Assembly (NCBI GenBank): GCA_000634735.1 | Contig: JFLG01000001.1 | Location: forward strand, 124,001 to 188,000 | Source of the DNA: Prochlorococcus sp. scB241_528N17 | Lineage (GTDB): Bacteria; Cyanobacteriota; Cyanobacteriia; PCC-6307; Cyanobiaceae | Length of the DNA: 64,000 nt | Direction: 5' to 3' | Shown here: positions 30,010-36,742 of the stretch, piece after piece | How positions within the stretch are numbered: the first letter of the stretch is position 1 | Layout: every line of letters starts with the position of its first letter | Position numbers and translations under genes: made by a program | Notes under the pieces: generated by a model | Seen by the model: the letters and a program-made list of their open reading frames with translations, nothing else | The model's database searches: none | What the model was told of the DNA's origin: nothing

Positions 30010-30627
30010 TTAAAGAAGCTCTTTTATCGTATTGATCCATTTATTTTGATCATCCGAATTCTCTAAAATAATATCTGAGAATTTTCTTTTTTCTTCAAAA
30101 CTTAATTGAAAATTTATCAATTCATATGCTTCTTTTTCGCTAATTTTATCTCTTGTGATAAGTCTGTTTTTTTGTATTTCTTTAGGACATTTAACTAACC
30201 ATATTTCAGTGCAAATATCTTCAAATTTTGCTTCAAACAATAATGGAATAACCAATACTATAGTTTGATTATTTCTGTATTGACTGCATTCTTTTATCAT
30301 TCTTTCTTTAATTAAAGGGTGAAGTAGTTTTTCAATCCATTCCTTGCTTTCTGAATGTTTAAAAATAATGTTCCTTAAAAGTTTTCTGTTTATTTCCCTT
30401 TCTGAATTGCTTTTATTATCAATAATTTTATTTCCAAAATAATCTAAAATTTTTTTATATCCATATGTGTTTGGTTTGATTAATTCTCTTGAAAAATGAT
30501 CTGCATCTAATATTGGTATGTTTTTATGTTTTCTTATGTAATTAGTTATGGTTGTCTTCCCACTTGCAATACCTCCTGTTAAACCAATCCTTCTTTGGTT
30601 GTTTTTTAATTTTTGAAGAATATCCAT
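30010..30627 (-). CDS. coaE: Dephospho-CoA kinase (CoaE)
   Basis: It phosphorylates the 3'-OH of dephospho-CoA, the final step of coenzyme A synthesis. The 205-residue protein has the P-loop GLTGGIASGKTTI, the DADHFSREL motif binding the acceptor, the VIPLLFEA segment and the lid arginine region KEIQKNRLITRD. All are standard for CoaE. It is convergent with gatB (three bases apart) and divergent from argJ. Confidence 0.95.
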   Translation of the reverse strand: MDILQKLKNNQRRIGLTGGIASGKTTITNYIRKHKNIPILDADHFSRELIKPNTYGYKKILDYFGNKIIDNKSNSEREINRKLLRNIIFKHSESKEWIEKLLHPLIKERMIKECSQYRNNQTIVLVIPLLFEAKFEDICTEIWLVKCPKEIQKNRLITRDKISEKEAYELINFQLSFEEKRKFSDIILENSDDQNKWINTIKELL

Positions 30628-30703
30628 ATAATTAATAATAATCTAATTACTTAGTTTCTTTAGTTTTAAAGAGTAGTTAGTATGAATTAAAATACCAAAA
30701 AGT

Positions 30704-31942
30704 TTGAGCCAGTTAGATTCCAATTGGTCGTTTGTTGATGACAGTAAGGTAACACCCAAGGGGTTTCTTTTTGCTGGGATATCTGCTGGTTTAAAAGCTT
30801 CTAATAAAAAAGATTTAGCACTAATACTCGCTCCAGAAGGAAGTATTTTTAGTGGGATGTTTACCCAATCAATTGTGCGAGCTTCTTGTGTGGATATTTG
30901 TGAGGAAAGGATTAAAACAACTTCAGGTTTTGTAAGAGCAATATTAATTAATTCTGGTCAAGCAAATGCATGTACAGGAAATCTTGGCATTCAACATTTT
31001 CAAATTGCTACACGAAAGATTGCGGAACTTTTAGGAATAAAAGAAGAAGAAGTTTTAATGTGCTCAACTGGTGTAATTGGTGTTCCAATACAAATAAATG
31101 ATTTAGTAAAAAATTTACCGAATTTAGTTAGTGATTTAAAGGGTAATAATTTTCAAAATGCAGCAGAAGCAATTTTAACTACTGATTTGACTTTGAAAAA
31201 AGTGTCAATAGAGACGATGATTCAAGGTAGAAAAATAAAAATAGCAGGATTTGCAAAAGGTTCAGGAATGATTTACCCCAACATGGCTACAATGCTTGCC
31301 TTTTTAACCTGTGATGCGGGTATTCAAAAAGAAGAATGGGACAAAATGATTGCTATTGCGGTTAAAAAATCTTTTAATGCAATATCAGTTGATGGAGAGA
31401 CAAGCACAAATGATTCTTTTATTGGAATAAATGCAGGAGAGAAAATTGAAAAAAGGTTTTTTCCAATTATCCAACAAGGGATTGATATTGTATCTCAGAA
31501 CTTGGCAAAAAATATTGCAAGGGATGGAGAGGGAGCAAATTGTTTATTAGAAGTTTTGGTTCAAGGAGCAAAAAATATAGATGATGCAATTATGCTCGCG
31601 AAATCTATTTGTAATTCTGCCTTGGTGAAAACTGCGATACATGGTTGTGATCCAAATTGGGGAAGAATCATTTCTGCTGCAGGCAATTCTGGAGTTAAAT
31701 TTAATTTAAATGATGTTGACTTGTATATAGGAAACGCCCACATTTTGGAAAAAGGCCAGTTAAATAAATATGATCAACAAAAAGTCGCAGACTATATTAA
31801 GTCCAGAATGAAAGGTAGGTATTTGGTAGATGATATTGTAAAAATTATGATTAATCTAAATTCCGGCGAATCGAAAGGCACAGCTTGGGGGTGCGATCTT
31901 TCTAAAAAATATGTTGAAATAAACTCGGAATATACGACGTAG
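30704..31942 (+). CDS. argJ: Bifunctional glutamate N-acetyltransferase / amino-acid acetyltransferase (ArgJ)
   Basis: ArgJ recycles the acetyl group from N-acetylornithine to glutamate in arginine synthesis. The 412 residues start at TTG 30704 and contain the self-cleavage site in NMATMLAFLTCDAG, where the threonine becomes the nucleophile of the beta chain. The C-terminus is WGCDLSKKYVEINSEYTT, the conserved ArgJ ending. The final codons are GTT GAA ATA AAC TCG GAA TAT ACG ACG TAG. Synonymous copies of this ending recur at 33726-33755 and 36484-36507, marking argJ as a likely insertion target. The gene itself appears intact. Confidence 0.96.
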   Translation: MSQLDSNWSFVDDSKVTPKGFLFAGISAGLKASNKKDLALILAPEGSIFSGMFTQSIVRASCVDICEERIKTTSGFVRAILINSGQANACTGNLGIQHFQIATRKIAELLGIKEEEVLMCSTGVIGVPIQINDLVKNLPNLVSDLKGNNFQNAAEAILTTDLTLKKVSIETMIQGRKIKIAGFAKGSGMIYPNMATMLAFLTCDAGIQKEEWDKMIAIAVKKSFNAISVDGETSTNDSFIGINAGEKIEKRFFPIIQQGIDIVSQNLAKNIARDGEGANCLLEVLVQGAKNIDDAIMLAKSICNSALVKTAIHGCDPNWGRIISAAGNSGVKFNLNDVDLYIGNAHILEKGQLNKYDQQKVADYIKSRMKGRYLVDDIVKIMINLNSGESKGTAWGCDLSKKYVEINSEYTT

Positions 31943-32021
31943 TTTTTGTGATTTCTGGGATCGGTTGATATGACTATATAAAATCCCAAAAAGAATACAC
32001 ACCTTTTGAGACTGTGATAAT

Positions 32022-32037
32022 ACTGTGATTATTATTT
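32022..32037 (+). repeat. 16-bp repeat ACTGTGATTATTATTT, copy 1
   Basis: An identical 16-mer is found at 33618-33633. The two copies lie on either side of the surface-protein gene, in the gaps after argJ and before the first displaced argJ tail. A second, imperfect copy (ACTGTGATAA) begins at 32011. AT-richness makes chance matches easier, but the TGTGATTA core recurs five more times nearby. Confidence 0.6.
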
Positions 32038-32045
32038 CTTCTAAA

Positions 32046-33407
32046 TTATGGCAGTTTTATAGTTGCTAAATCTTTTGATTTAGACTCTCCAAGTGCTATT
32101 TTTTCTAGTCTGTCTAGTCTTGCTAAAAGTTCTAATTTTTCATTTTCAAATTTTGTAATTTTTTTATTTAAATTTTTATTTTTACTTTTTAGGTCAGTTA
32201 TTTCATCAGTAAGTTTTTGTTTATCATTCATACTTATTAAAGTGGATTTATTTAATTCGCCCAATTTAAAGACAAATCCTGCTTTAATAACCCCACTATC
32301 TAAAGTGCCTTCTCCATAAGATTTAGAACCACCAAAAACATATGATCCTCCAGCATTTATATCAACTCTTTCATTGACTTTTGAGGCACAACCAAAACCT
32401 AAGGCATACCTACTGCTATAAGCACCAGTTCCCAAACCACAACTTAGTTTGGATTCTTTTGATGTTTGAGGTAAGGCAGATAATGCTGCTGTAAGTGCTG
32501 TTGATCCCGCTACTCCCTCACCAAGATTTTTGATATTGGAAGTATTAGTAGAGATATTGGAAGTATTAGTAGAGATATCAGATTTGTTTGTATCAATTTG
32601 ATCTTGAACACTAACCCCATCAATTTGAAAATCTGAACCGTAAATATTTATCGGTATTTTTGTTCCGCTGGAATTAGTAGCCCAAATTCTTTGAATATCT
32701 GAAACTTCTTGAAGTTTGACGGAATTTGCTCCAATGCTAGTTACTCCATCAGATGATCTGCTTATTAAATTAGTACCATTTTGTGATACACCAGTTTCAC
32801 TTAATGAATATAGAGCAGTAGTATTTCCTGTTTTCCCAAAACTGATTGTTCCGTCTGTAGTCTGTTTGATCCACATCTGTCCACCAATATCTGAATAATA
32901 ATTCCCATCACTATCAATTTGTGCTGCTCCTCTTATCGCAGTATATGTATAGTCGTTAAACCAGTATTCACTGGTAGTAGTAACTTTTTCGCTACTCAAA
33001 GTATTGCCGCTGAGTGTATATTTTTTGTGGATAATGTTATCCCATGTATTATCAATTTTTTCTGTTTCTCTAATAATAAATGAATCTTTATCTATGTGAT
33101 TTTCTGGATAACCTATATCGATTGGATCTACAATTCTTGGATATCCTAAAAATCTATTACAGGATCTTCCTACATAGTTATATCGACAAAATTTTTGCCT
33201 TTCTGTTTTTTCTCCTGTTGCTGAATTGACTGTATAGAGAATATATAAATCTGAAGTACCAGAATAATGCGTATTATCTTCTTCCACAAATGTTGAATAA
33301 CTTTCTTGCCCTGTTCCAATAGCCCAATAATCCCAGTCCGCCTTTACCGGATTAGCACTAAAAAATATAGAAGAACTTACTAATGAAAAGGTTAGTAATT
33401 TTTTCAT
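32046..33407 (-). CDS. Exported surface protein with YadA-like anchor region and C-terminal coiled coil
   Basis: The 453-residue protein has a signal peptide (LLTFSLVSSSIFFSANPVKA, about 4-23) and a tyrosine-rich N-terminal region with three cysteines. A middle part of polar repeats contains ISTNTSN twice, a heptad typical of trimeric autotransporter stalks. About residues 296-380 (ALTAALSALPQ, SCGLGTGAYSSRYALGFG, INAGGSYVFGG, VIKAGFVFKLG) resemble the YadA-type beta-barrel anchor. Unusually, the chain continues with a strong coiled coil (about 390-435) rather than ending at the barrel. A cell-surface location is inferred. It is the only gene between argJ and the first displaced argJ tail. 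Confidence 0.7.
   Translation of the reverse strand: MKKLLTFSLVSSSIFFSANPVKADWDYWAIGTGQESYSTFVEEDNTHYSGTSDLYILYTVNSATGEKTERQKFCRYNYVGRSCNRFLGYPRIVDPIDIGYPENHIDKDSFIIRETEKIDNTWDNIIHKKYTLSGNTLSSEKVTTTSEYWFNDYTYTAIRGAAQIDSDGNYYSDIGGQMWIKQTTDGTISFGKTGNTTALYSLSETGVSQNGTNLISRSSDGVTSIGANSVKLQEVSDIQRIWATNSSGTKIPINIYGSDFQIDGVSVQDQIDTNKSDISTNTSNISTNTSNIKNLGEGVAGSTALTAALSALPQTSKESKLSCGLGTGAYSSRYALGFGCASKVNERVDINAGGSYVFGGSKSYGEGTLDSGVIKAGFVFKLGELNKSTLISMNDKQKLTDEITDLKSKNKNLNKKITKFENEKLELLARLDRLEKIALGESKSKDLATIKLP
32532..32578. repeat. Tandem 21-bp repeat inside the surface-protein gene
   Basis: Two identical 21-base units occupy 32532-32552 and 32553-32573, followed by five more matching bases. Each unit encodes the seven residues of the ISTNTSN heptad on the minus strand. 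Copy number of such units typically varies between strains and would change stalk length. Confidence 0.9.
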
Positions 33408-33539
33408 TGGACTTAAACTTGTTAATTACTAGTAGTTTCCTAGGAATCTAGATAAATGCCATTTTTTGTTTCTTTTTATAAAAGAAGTAGGAAATTTCCA
33501 TCCCCCCTCCTAATGCTGAATACTCACCATTGGTAGAAA

Positions 33540-33659
33540 TGTGATTATTCTGTGATTACGCATAAGATCACAGAAATTAATCCTAATAATTTTAATGGTT
33601 TTGATTTAAAATCTAAAACTGTGATTATTATTTTGCCGACTGTGATTATGGTGTGATTA
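33540..33659 (+). repeat. Cluster of five TGTGATTA octamers
   Basis: Copies start at 33540, 33550, 33620, 33641 and 33652, with spacings of 10, 70, 21 and 11. The first pair and the last pairs are about one or two helical turns apart, as for operator-like sites. GATCACAG (33567-33574) is an inverted partial copy. Whether this is a protein-binding array, an origin-like iteron or remnant att DNA cannot be decided from sequence. Confidence 0.5.
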
Positions 33660-33725
33660 TTTTCTAAAAACTTGCTCTAGTGATAGCAATGGATTACAGC
33701 AAGGTGTATATACTAATTGCCCTAG

Positions 33726-33755
33726 GTTGAAATTAATAGCGAGTATACGACTTGA
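33726..33755 (+). pseudogene. argJ: Displaced argJ 3' end (tail 1)
   Basis: Reading from 33726, GTT GAA ATT AAT AGC GAG TAT ACG ACT TGA gives V-E-I-N-S-E-Y-T-T-stop, identical to the ArgJ C-terminus. Six of nine sense codons differ from the resident gene by synonymous changes, including TCG to AGC for serine, and the stop differs. Upstream, weaker similarity to the preceding argJ codons seems to extend to about 33679 (AGTGATAGCAA, ACAGCA, TGT) but is broken by stops and small indels. It is not translatable as a gene. Confidence 0.85.
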
Positions 33756-33867
33756 TTCAAATCCCTTGCAGGGCAGTCTATTTCAGTGATTTAAATTATA
33801 TATAACGGTGTTATAACCCTTGATCTCCACATATTAAATTTTTTATTTTTCATGAACATAGTCTTAT

Positions 33868-34626
33868 TTAAAGGGTTCTAAAGAAACAATAAGGGTTTGT
33901 AAATATCTTATAAAAAAGTCTATGTTTTTTTGGAGGAATATAACCATTACTTTTCGCTACTTGATAATCTTCACAAGAACCCTTACTATCTCCCAAAGCG
34001 TATTTTTCTCTTGCTCTATTCATCAACATATTATTTTTAGTGTTTTTCTCAAACTCTTTAAAAACATTAGTTTCACAACTTTCTTTTACTCGCAAAGTCG
34101 CTATATCATTTCCATTTTCACTTCCTTTTCGATAATCAGCGCACGCTCCTTTGGCATCGCCTAATTTTTCTTTGTAAAGACCTCTATTTGTGTATGAATT
34201 AAGTAACTGAAAATTTTGTGATATTAATTTTGTAGTAACTTCTATTCCCTCTTTAAAATTTTTTGTTTTGAAATTTAGTAATGAAAGATTGTGCAAGGTA
34301 TAAAGATGAATCTTATCCGGTTCTGTTTTTAAGATTTTATTGAAATCCGAATGAGCACCTTCATAGTCTTTTAATTCCCATTTTGAATATGCTCTTCCAA
34401 ATAATGCATCAACATTTTTAGGATTCAGTTTTAATGCTTCTGTATAGTCTTTGATAGCGCCATGATTATCTTTTAGGTGCAATTTTTTTAGACCTTCTTC
34501 TTCTAATCCAATTGATTTATCAATTGGATTAATATTGACTGATATATTTTTTGCCTTTATTTTTTGTGTGAATGTATAAGGTGCTATCGCTAAAGTGAAA
34601 GCAATTAATAATGGATTGATTTTCAT
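33868..34626 (-). CDS. Exported TPR-repeat protein
   Basis: The 252-residue protein has a signal peptide (LLIAFTLAIAPYTFTQKIKA, about 5-24). It has three or more TPR-like helical pairs, with the clearest units at GAIKDYTEALKLNPKNVDALFGRAYSKWEL and GDAKGACADYRKGSENGN and a further GDSKGSCEDYQVAKSNGY. The G-D-x-K-G-x-C-x-D-Y form is typical of cyanobacterial Sel1/TPR-like proteins. A scaffolding role in the periplasm is inferred; no partner is evident. It lies in the islet between the two displaced argJ tails. Confidence 0.75.
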   Translation of the reverse strand: MKINPLLIAFTLAIAPYTFTQKIKAKNISVNINPIDKSIGLEEEGLKKLHLKDNHGAIKDYTEALKLNPKNVDALFGRAYSKWELKDYEGAHSDFNKILKTEPDKIHLYTLHNLSLLNFKTKNFKEGIEVTTKLISQNFQLLNSYTNRGLYKEKLGDAKGACADYRKGSENGNDIATLRVKESCETNVFKEFEKNTKNNMLMNRAREKYALGDSKGSCEDYQVAKSNGYIPPKKHRLFYKIFTNPYCFFRTL

Positions 34627-34712
34627 ACTTCAAAAAGTATAAAGTTCTTGTTTCTTTAATTTAAAGCAGATGCAAAATAATGCTATTAGGTTTATTTCTA
34701 AATTATCTAGAA

Positions 34713-34865
34713 ATGAAAAAATATTTGATTTCTGGTTTAGTTGATACATATAGAATCAAACTAAATTTATTTGCTATTTCGCCAAATAGTGCGATCAGCG
34801 TCTTTAAGCAAAAATATCCAAACGCAGAGGATATTTATGTCATACAAGATTTATTTAAGAATTAA
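34713..34865 (+). CDS. Small unknown protein in the islet
   Basis: Fifty residues from ATG 34713: MKKYLISGLVDTYRIKLNL, then SPNSAISVFKQKYPNAED and a short tail. An in-frame ATG at 34680 would add 11 hydrophobic residues, but the later start fits a compact alpha/beta fold. Small proteins with a similar K-Y-x-I-x-G-x-V-D-T opening and a later F-x-x-K-x-P-x-A motif are, as I recall, common in marine picocyanobacteria. No function is known. It overlaps the end of the convergent membrane-protein gene by four bases. Confidence 0.5.
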   Translation: MKKYLISGLVDTYRIKLNLFAISPNSAISVFKQKYPNAEDIYVIQDLFKN

Positions 34866-36001
34866 TATCTTTCACATACTCTTGTCAATGTGCCATCCCA
34901 CTTTTGTTTGTATGTGCATTTCTCTTGACTTTTAGTGCAGAATGAGAAAGCGCTACAGTCTCCTGTAATTTTACACATTTTGCATATTTGATCTAATGAT
35001 TGCAGTGGATCTTTTTTAGGCGGAGGATCATTTCTCGGTGGTGGGTTATATGTAGGAATTTGAGGTTTATTGTTTGAATTATTTTGAGAAAAAATGCCAA
35101 TAATTAAATAAACTAATCCAACGAGAACAATTCCAGGAATTATTACTTTATTTTTTTTGGGATATTTTTTTACAAAATTAGCAGTTTTTTTTATACTTTC
35201 TCTAACTTTTTCATCATTAGGTGAAAGATCAGATGTCTTTATTCTTTTAATTATTGGTTCTTTTTTTTCTTTCTGATTCCCTTTTAACCATCTTACAGTT
35301 TTTGGTTTAAAAGAATAACGAAACATATCAACAAACCAAAAATCATTTTTTAATATTTCATTTAATTTCCACAATTTCTTACTTGGATAATCAAAAAACT
35401 TATAAATACTTTCATAGAGTAATTCAATAGGATTATCTCCTGAATTAGATTCTATTGCTGACTCTAAGTCTAAGTTGAGATTAACCCATGTCTGCTCCTT
35501 TTTATCAGCAAAAACAAAATAGTGATTAAGATGATCTTCAGGTGCATAATAACCTGCATCAATTAGTGAATTATTGCTTGTTGTTAATGAATATATTTCT
35601 TTTATTGCTTCATATATTTTTTCATATTCAAGGTTATTTTCTAAATTTTTTATTTTTTTGAAATTTTCGAAATTCAGATAAAGATGATTATTATCCCTGG
35701 TTTTCACAAATTTATGATTACTTTTATCTGCTTTCATTAATTTGCCTTTGCCTTTTTTTAACCTCAGTTTGTTGCCATACTTTTCTTTGATGTAATTGGT
35801 AAGTTTCTCTTTTGTATAAAGTGATGGTTCAAATAAGTCTTTTAAAAAAAATGAATCTTTTAAATACAGGCCGCTAGTAAATCCAAAAGTGCCTGCATTA
35901 TCCCACACTCTGGGAGATGGTATTGGTAGTTTTAAAACTGCTCTAAAAAACGAATAATCATACCAATCATATAAATCAATTTCTTCAGGTATATTGTTCA
36001 T
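34862..36001 (-). CDS. Large unknown protein with one membrane segment and cysteine-rich tail
   Basis: I do not recognise a family. The 379 residues (ATG complementary to 35999-36001; an adjacent upstream GTG adds one) form a long soluble N-terminal part with acidic and lysine-rich stretches. One membrane segment follows (VIIPGIVLVGLVYLIIGIF, about 290-308), then a proline/asparagine linker (NPPPRNDPPPKKDP). The tail has six cysteines (ICKMCKITGDCSAFSFC, EKCTYKQ, RVCERY), which suggests a disulfide-bonded exported domain. It sits between the two displaced argJ tails and is probably cargo. Confidence 0.6.
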   Translation of the reverse strand: MNNIPEEIDLYDWYDYSFFRAVLKLPIPSPRVWDNAGTFGFTSGLYLKDSFFLKDLFEPSLYTKEKLTNYIKEKYGNKLRLKKGKGKLMKADKSNHKFVKTRDNNHLYLNFENFKKIKNLENNLEYEKIYEAIKEIYSLTTSNNSLIDAGYYAPEDHLNHYFVFADKKEQTWVNLNLDLESAIESNSGDNPIELLYESIYKFFDYPSKKLWKLNEILKNDFWFVDMFRYSFKPKTVRWLKGNQKEKKEPIIKRIKTSDLSPNDEKVRESIKKTANFVKKYPKKNKVIIPGIVLVGLVYLIIGIFSQNNSNNKPQIPTYNPPPRNDPPPKKDPLQSLDQICKMCKITGDCSAFSFCTKSQEKCTYKQKWDGTLTRVCERY

Positions 36002-36033
36002 CACAATAAGAATCTTTGTTTAAGATATTAGAA

Positions 36034-36300
36034 ATGATTGGATTTTACAAGTTTTTTAGCATGTCAATGAAAATACCTGATAAGGAATTCTTTGAAAAAA
36101 ATAAAGTGCATCTTGAAATGTTGACTATTAACGGTGAATGGAAAAGATTAGATACTTTTTATGATTATTCGACAGCAATCAATCATGGAGTAAATAAATA
36201 TTTTGCAACACATACTGCCCACAGATTAGTTAACAAAGAAGGAAAGATTATTGAATTATTTGATTCAACATTATTAGAAGATGTTGATAACAAAGAATAA
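36034..36300 (+). CDS. Small unknown protein in the islet
   Basis: The frame is open from TTG 36016, but ATG 36034 (88 residues) or ATG 36067 (MKIPDKEFFEKNK, 77 residues) are better starts; the choice is uncertain. The body (FEKNKVHLEMLTINGEWKR, ATHTAHRLVNKEGKIIEL) looks like a small soluble alpha/beta protein. No family is recognised. It diverges from the large membrane-protein gene, with only about 30 bases between starts. Confidence 0.5.
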   Translation: MIGFYKFFSMSMKIPDKEFFEKNKVHLEMLTINGEWKRLDTFYDYSTAINHGVNKYFATHTAHRLVNKEGKIIELFDSTLLEDVDNKE

Positions 36301-36349
36301 TTAATTAAATAAAGATAACTGACCTTAAGTAATATTTAATTTCATGTTG

Positions 36350-36462
36350 TTGTAGCACCTTTATAACACTAGTTCAGTGATACCAATTGGTTTGACTCTG
36401 TGAAAAAAGTTTGTAACACCTATATAACACTAATTTTGGAAGTAAGAACTCAGTGATACCAA
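36350..36462 (+). repeat. Two-module direct repeats near the second argJ tail
   Basis: Module 1 is TTGTARCACCTWTATAACACTA at 36350-36371 and 36411-36432 (20 of 22 identical). Module 2 is CAGTGATACCAA at 36375-36386 and 36451-36462 (identical). The modules are three bases apart in the first copy and 18 in the second. AGTGATACCAACGGATT (36452) also resembles AGTGATAGCAATGGATT (33679), which starts the first displaced argJ tail. Confidence 0.7.
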
Positions 36463-36483
36463 CGGATTTGGGGTTATATATGT

Positions 36484-36507
36484 ATCAATAGCGAATATAC
36501 TACTTAA
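36484..36507 (+). pseudogene. argJ: Displaced argJ 3' end (tail 2)
   Basis: ATC AAT AGC GAA TAT ACT ACT TAA reads I-N-S-E-Y-T-T-stop, the ArgJ ending. It shares AAT-AGC with tail 1 rather than the AAC-TCG of the resident gene, so the two tails are closer to each other than to argJ. Upstream blocks AGTGATACCAACGGATT (36452) and GGGGTTATATA match tail 1 with a deletion between. It overlaps the stop codon of the minus-strand small membrane-protein gene. Confidence 0.78.
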
Positions 36508-36742
36508 GTTTTAGTAAATCTAATGGTAGATATTCATTCATATAAAGAAACAGTATTGTTAAAGTTCCAATTACAGAGCCTATAAAACCTCCAAAAAAAT
36601 TAACTAATAATCCAGATTGTCTAATTATTGTTTCTTCTTTTTTTTCTTCTTCAAAATTAGGAGAATCAACTACTTTTAAGCGCTGATTGGTTGTTGGTTG
36701 TTTAAGTTGTTGGTGTCTAATGAGGGCTTCGAAATCAGGCAT
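36500..36742 (-). CDS. Small single-pass membrane protein overlapping the ParA gene
   Basis: From ATG 36742 (MPDFEALIRHQQLKQP) the frame encodes 80 residues: a polar N-terminal part, an acidic linker (NFEEEKKEETI) and one membrane segment with glycines (LLVNFFGGFIGSVIGTLTILF, 36520-36590). An in-frame start at 36766 is possible but adds a non-conserved-looking leader. The gene overlaps the 3' end of the upstream ParA-like gene by 67 bases in another frame. Translational coupling and a functional link to the ATPase, perhaps as a membrane partner, are inferred from this arrangement. Confidence 0.6.
   Translation of the reverse strand: MPDFEALIRHQQLKQPTTNQRLKVVDSPNFEEEKKEETIIRQSGLLVNFFGGFIGSVIGTLTILFLYMNEYLPLDLLKLK

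Larger units (their letters stand above)
33408..33867. other. 460-base gap between surface-protein and TPR genes: repeat cluster plus argJ tail
   Basis: No convincing gene is present. The stretch holds five TGTGATTA octamers (33540, 33550, 33620, 33641, 33652), one 16-mer shared with 32022, the displaced argJ tail (about 33679-33755), and the palindrome TATAAC-GGT-GTTATA at 33801-33815. The promoters of the minus-strand surface-protein gene should also be here. This is by far the longest gene-free stretch in the window. Confidence 0.7.
31943..36507. mobile_element. Putative islet inserted at the argJ 3' end, bounded by displaced argJ tails
   Basis: Directly seen: argJ ends at 31942, and two further in-frame copies of its terminal codons end at 33755 and 36507. 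The content between is unlike the surrounding housekeeping genes: a surface protein, a TPR protein, an unknown membrane protein, two small unknown proteins, and clusters of short repeats. Inferred: two successive insertions (31943-33755 and 33756-36507), each delivering a new argJ 3' end. No integrase, transposase or terminal inverted repeat is visible, so mobility would have to be supplied in trans or has been lost. Confidence 0.5.

Noticed and set aside
32716-32898. 60-codon plus-strand open frame within the surface-protein gene
   Set aside because: Antisense shadow; the minus-strand frame has a signal peptide and a coherent domain structure.
33745-33781. tRNA-like T-arm (TTCAAATCCC) after tail 1
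   Set aside because: The flanking bases do not form a T-stem and no acceptor or anticodon arm can be built upstream; the sequence directly before it is the argJ tail.
33922-34164. 80-codon plus-strand open frame
   Set aside because: Antisense shadow of the TPR gene with phenylalanine-rich, low-quality composition and no start signal.
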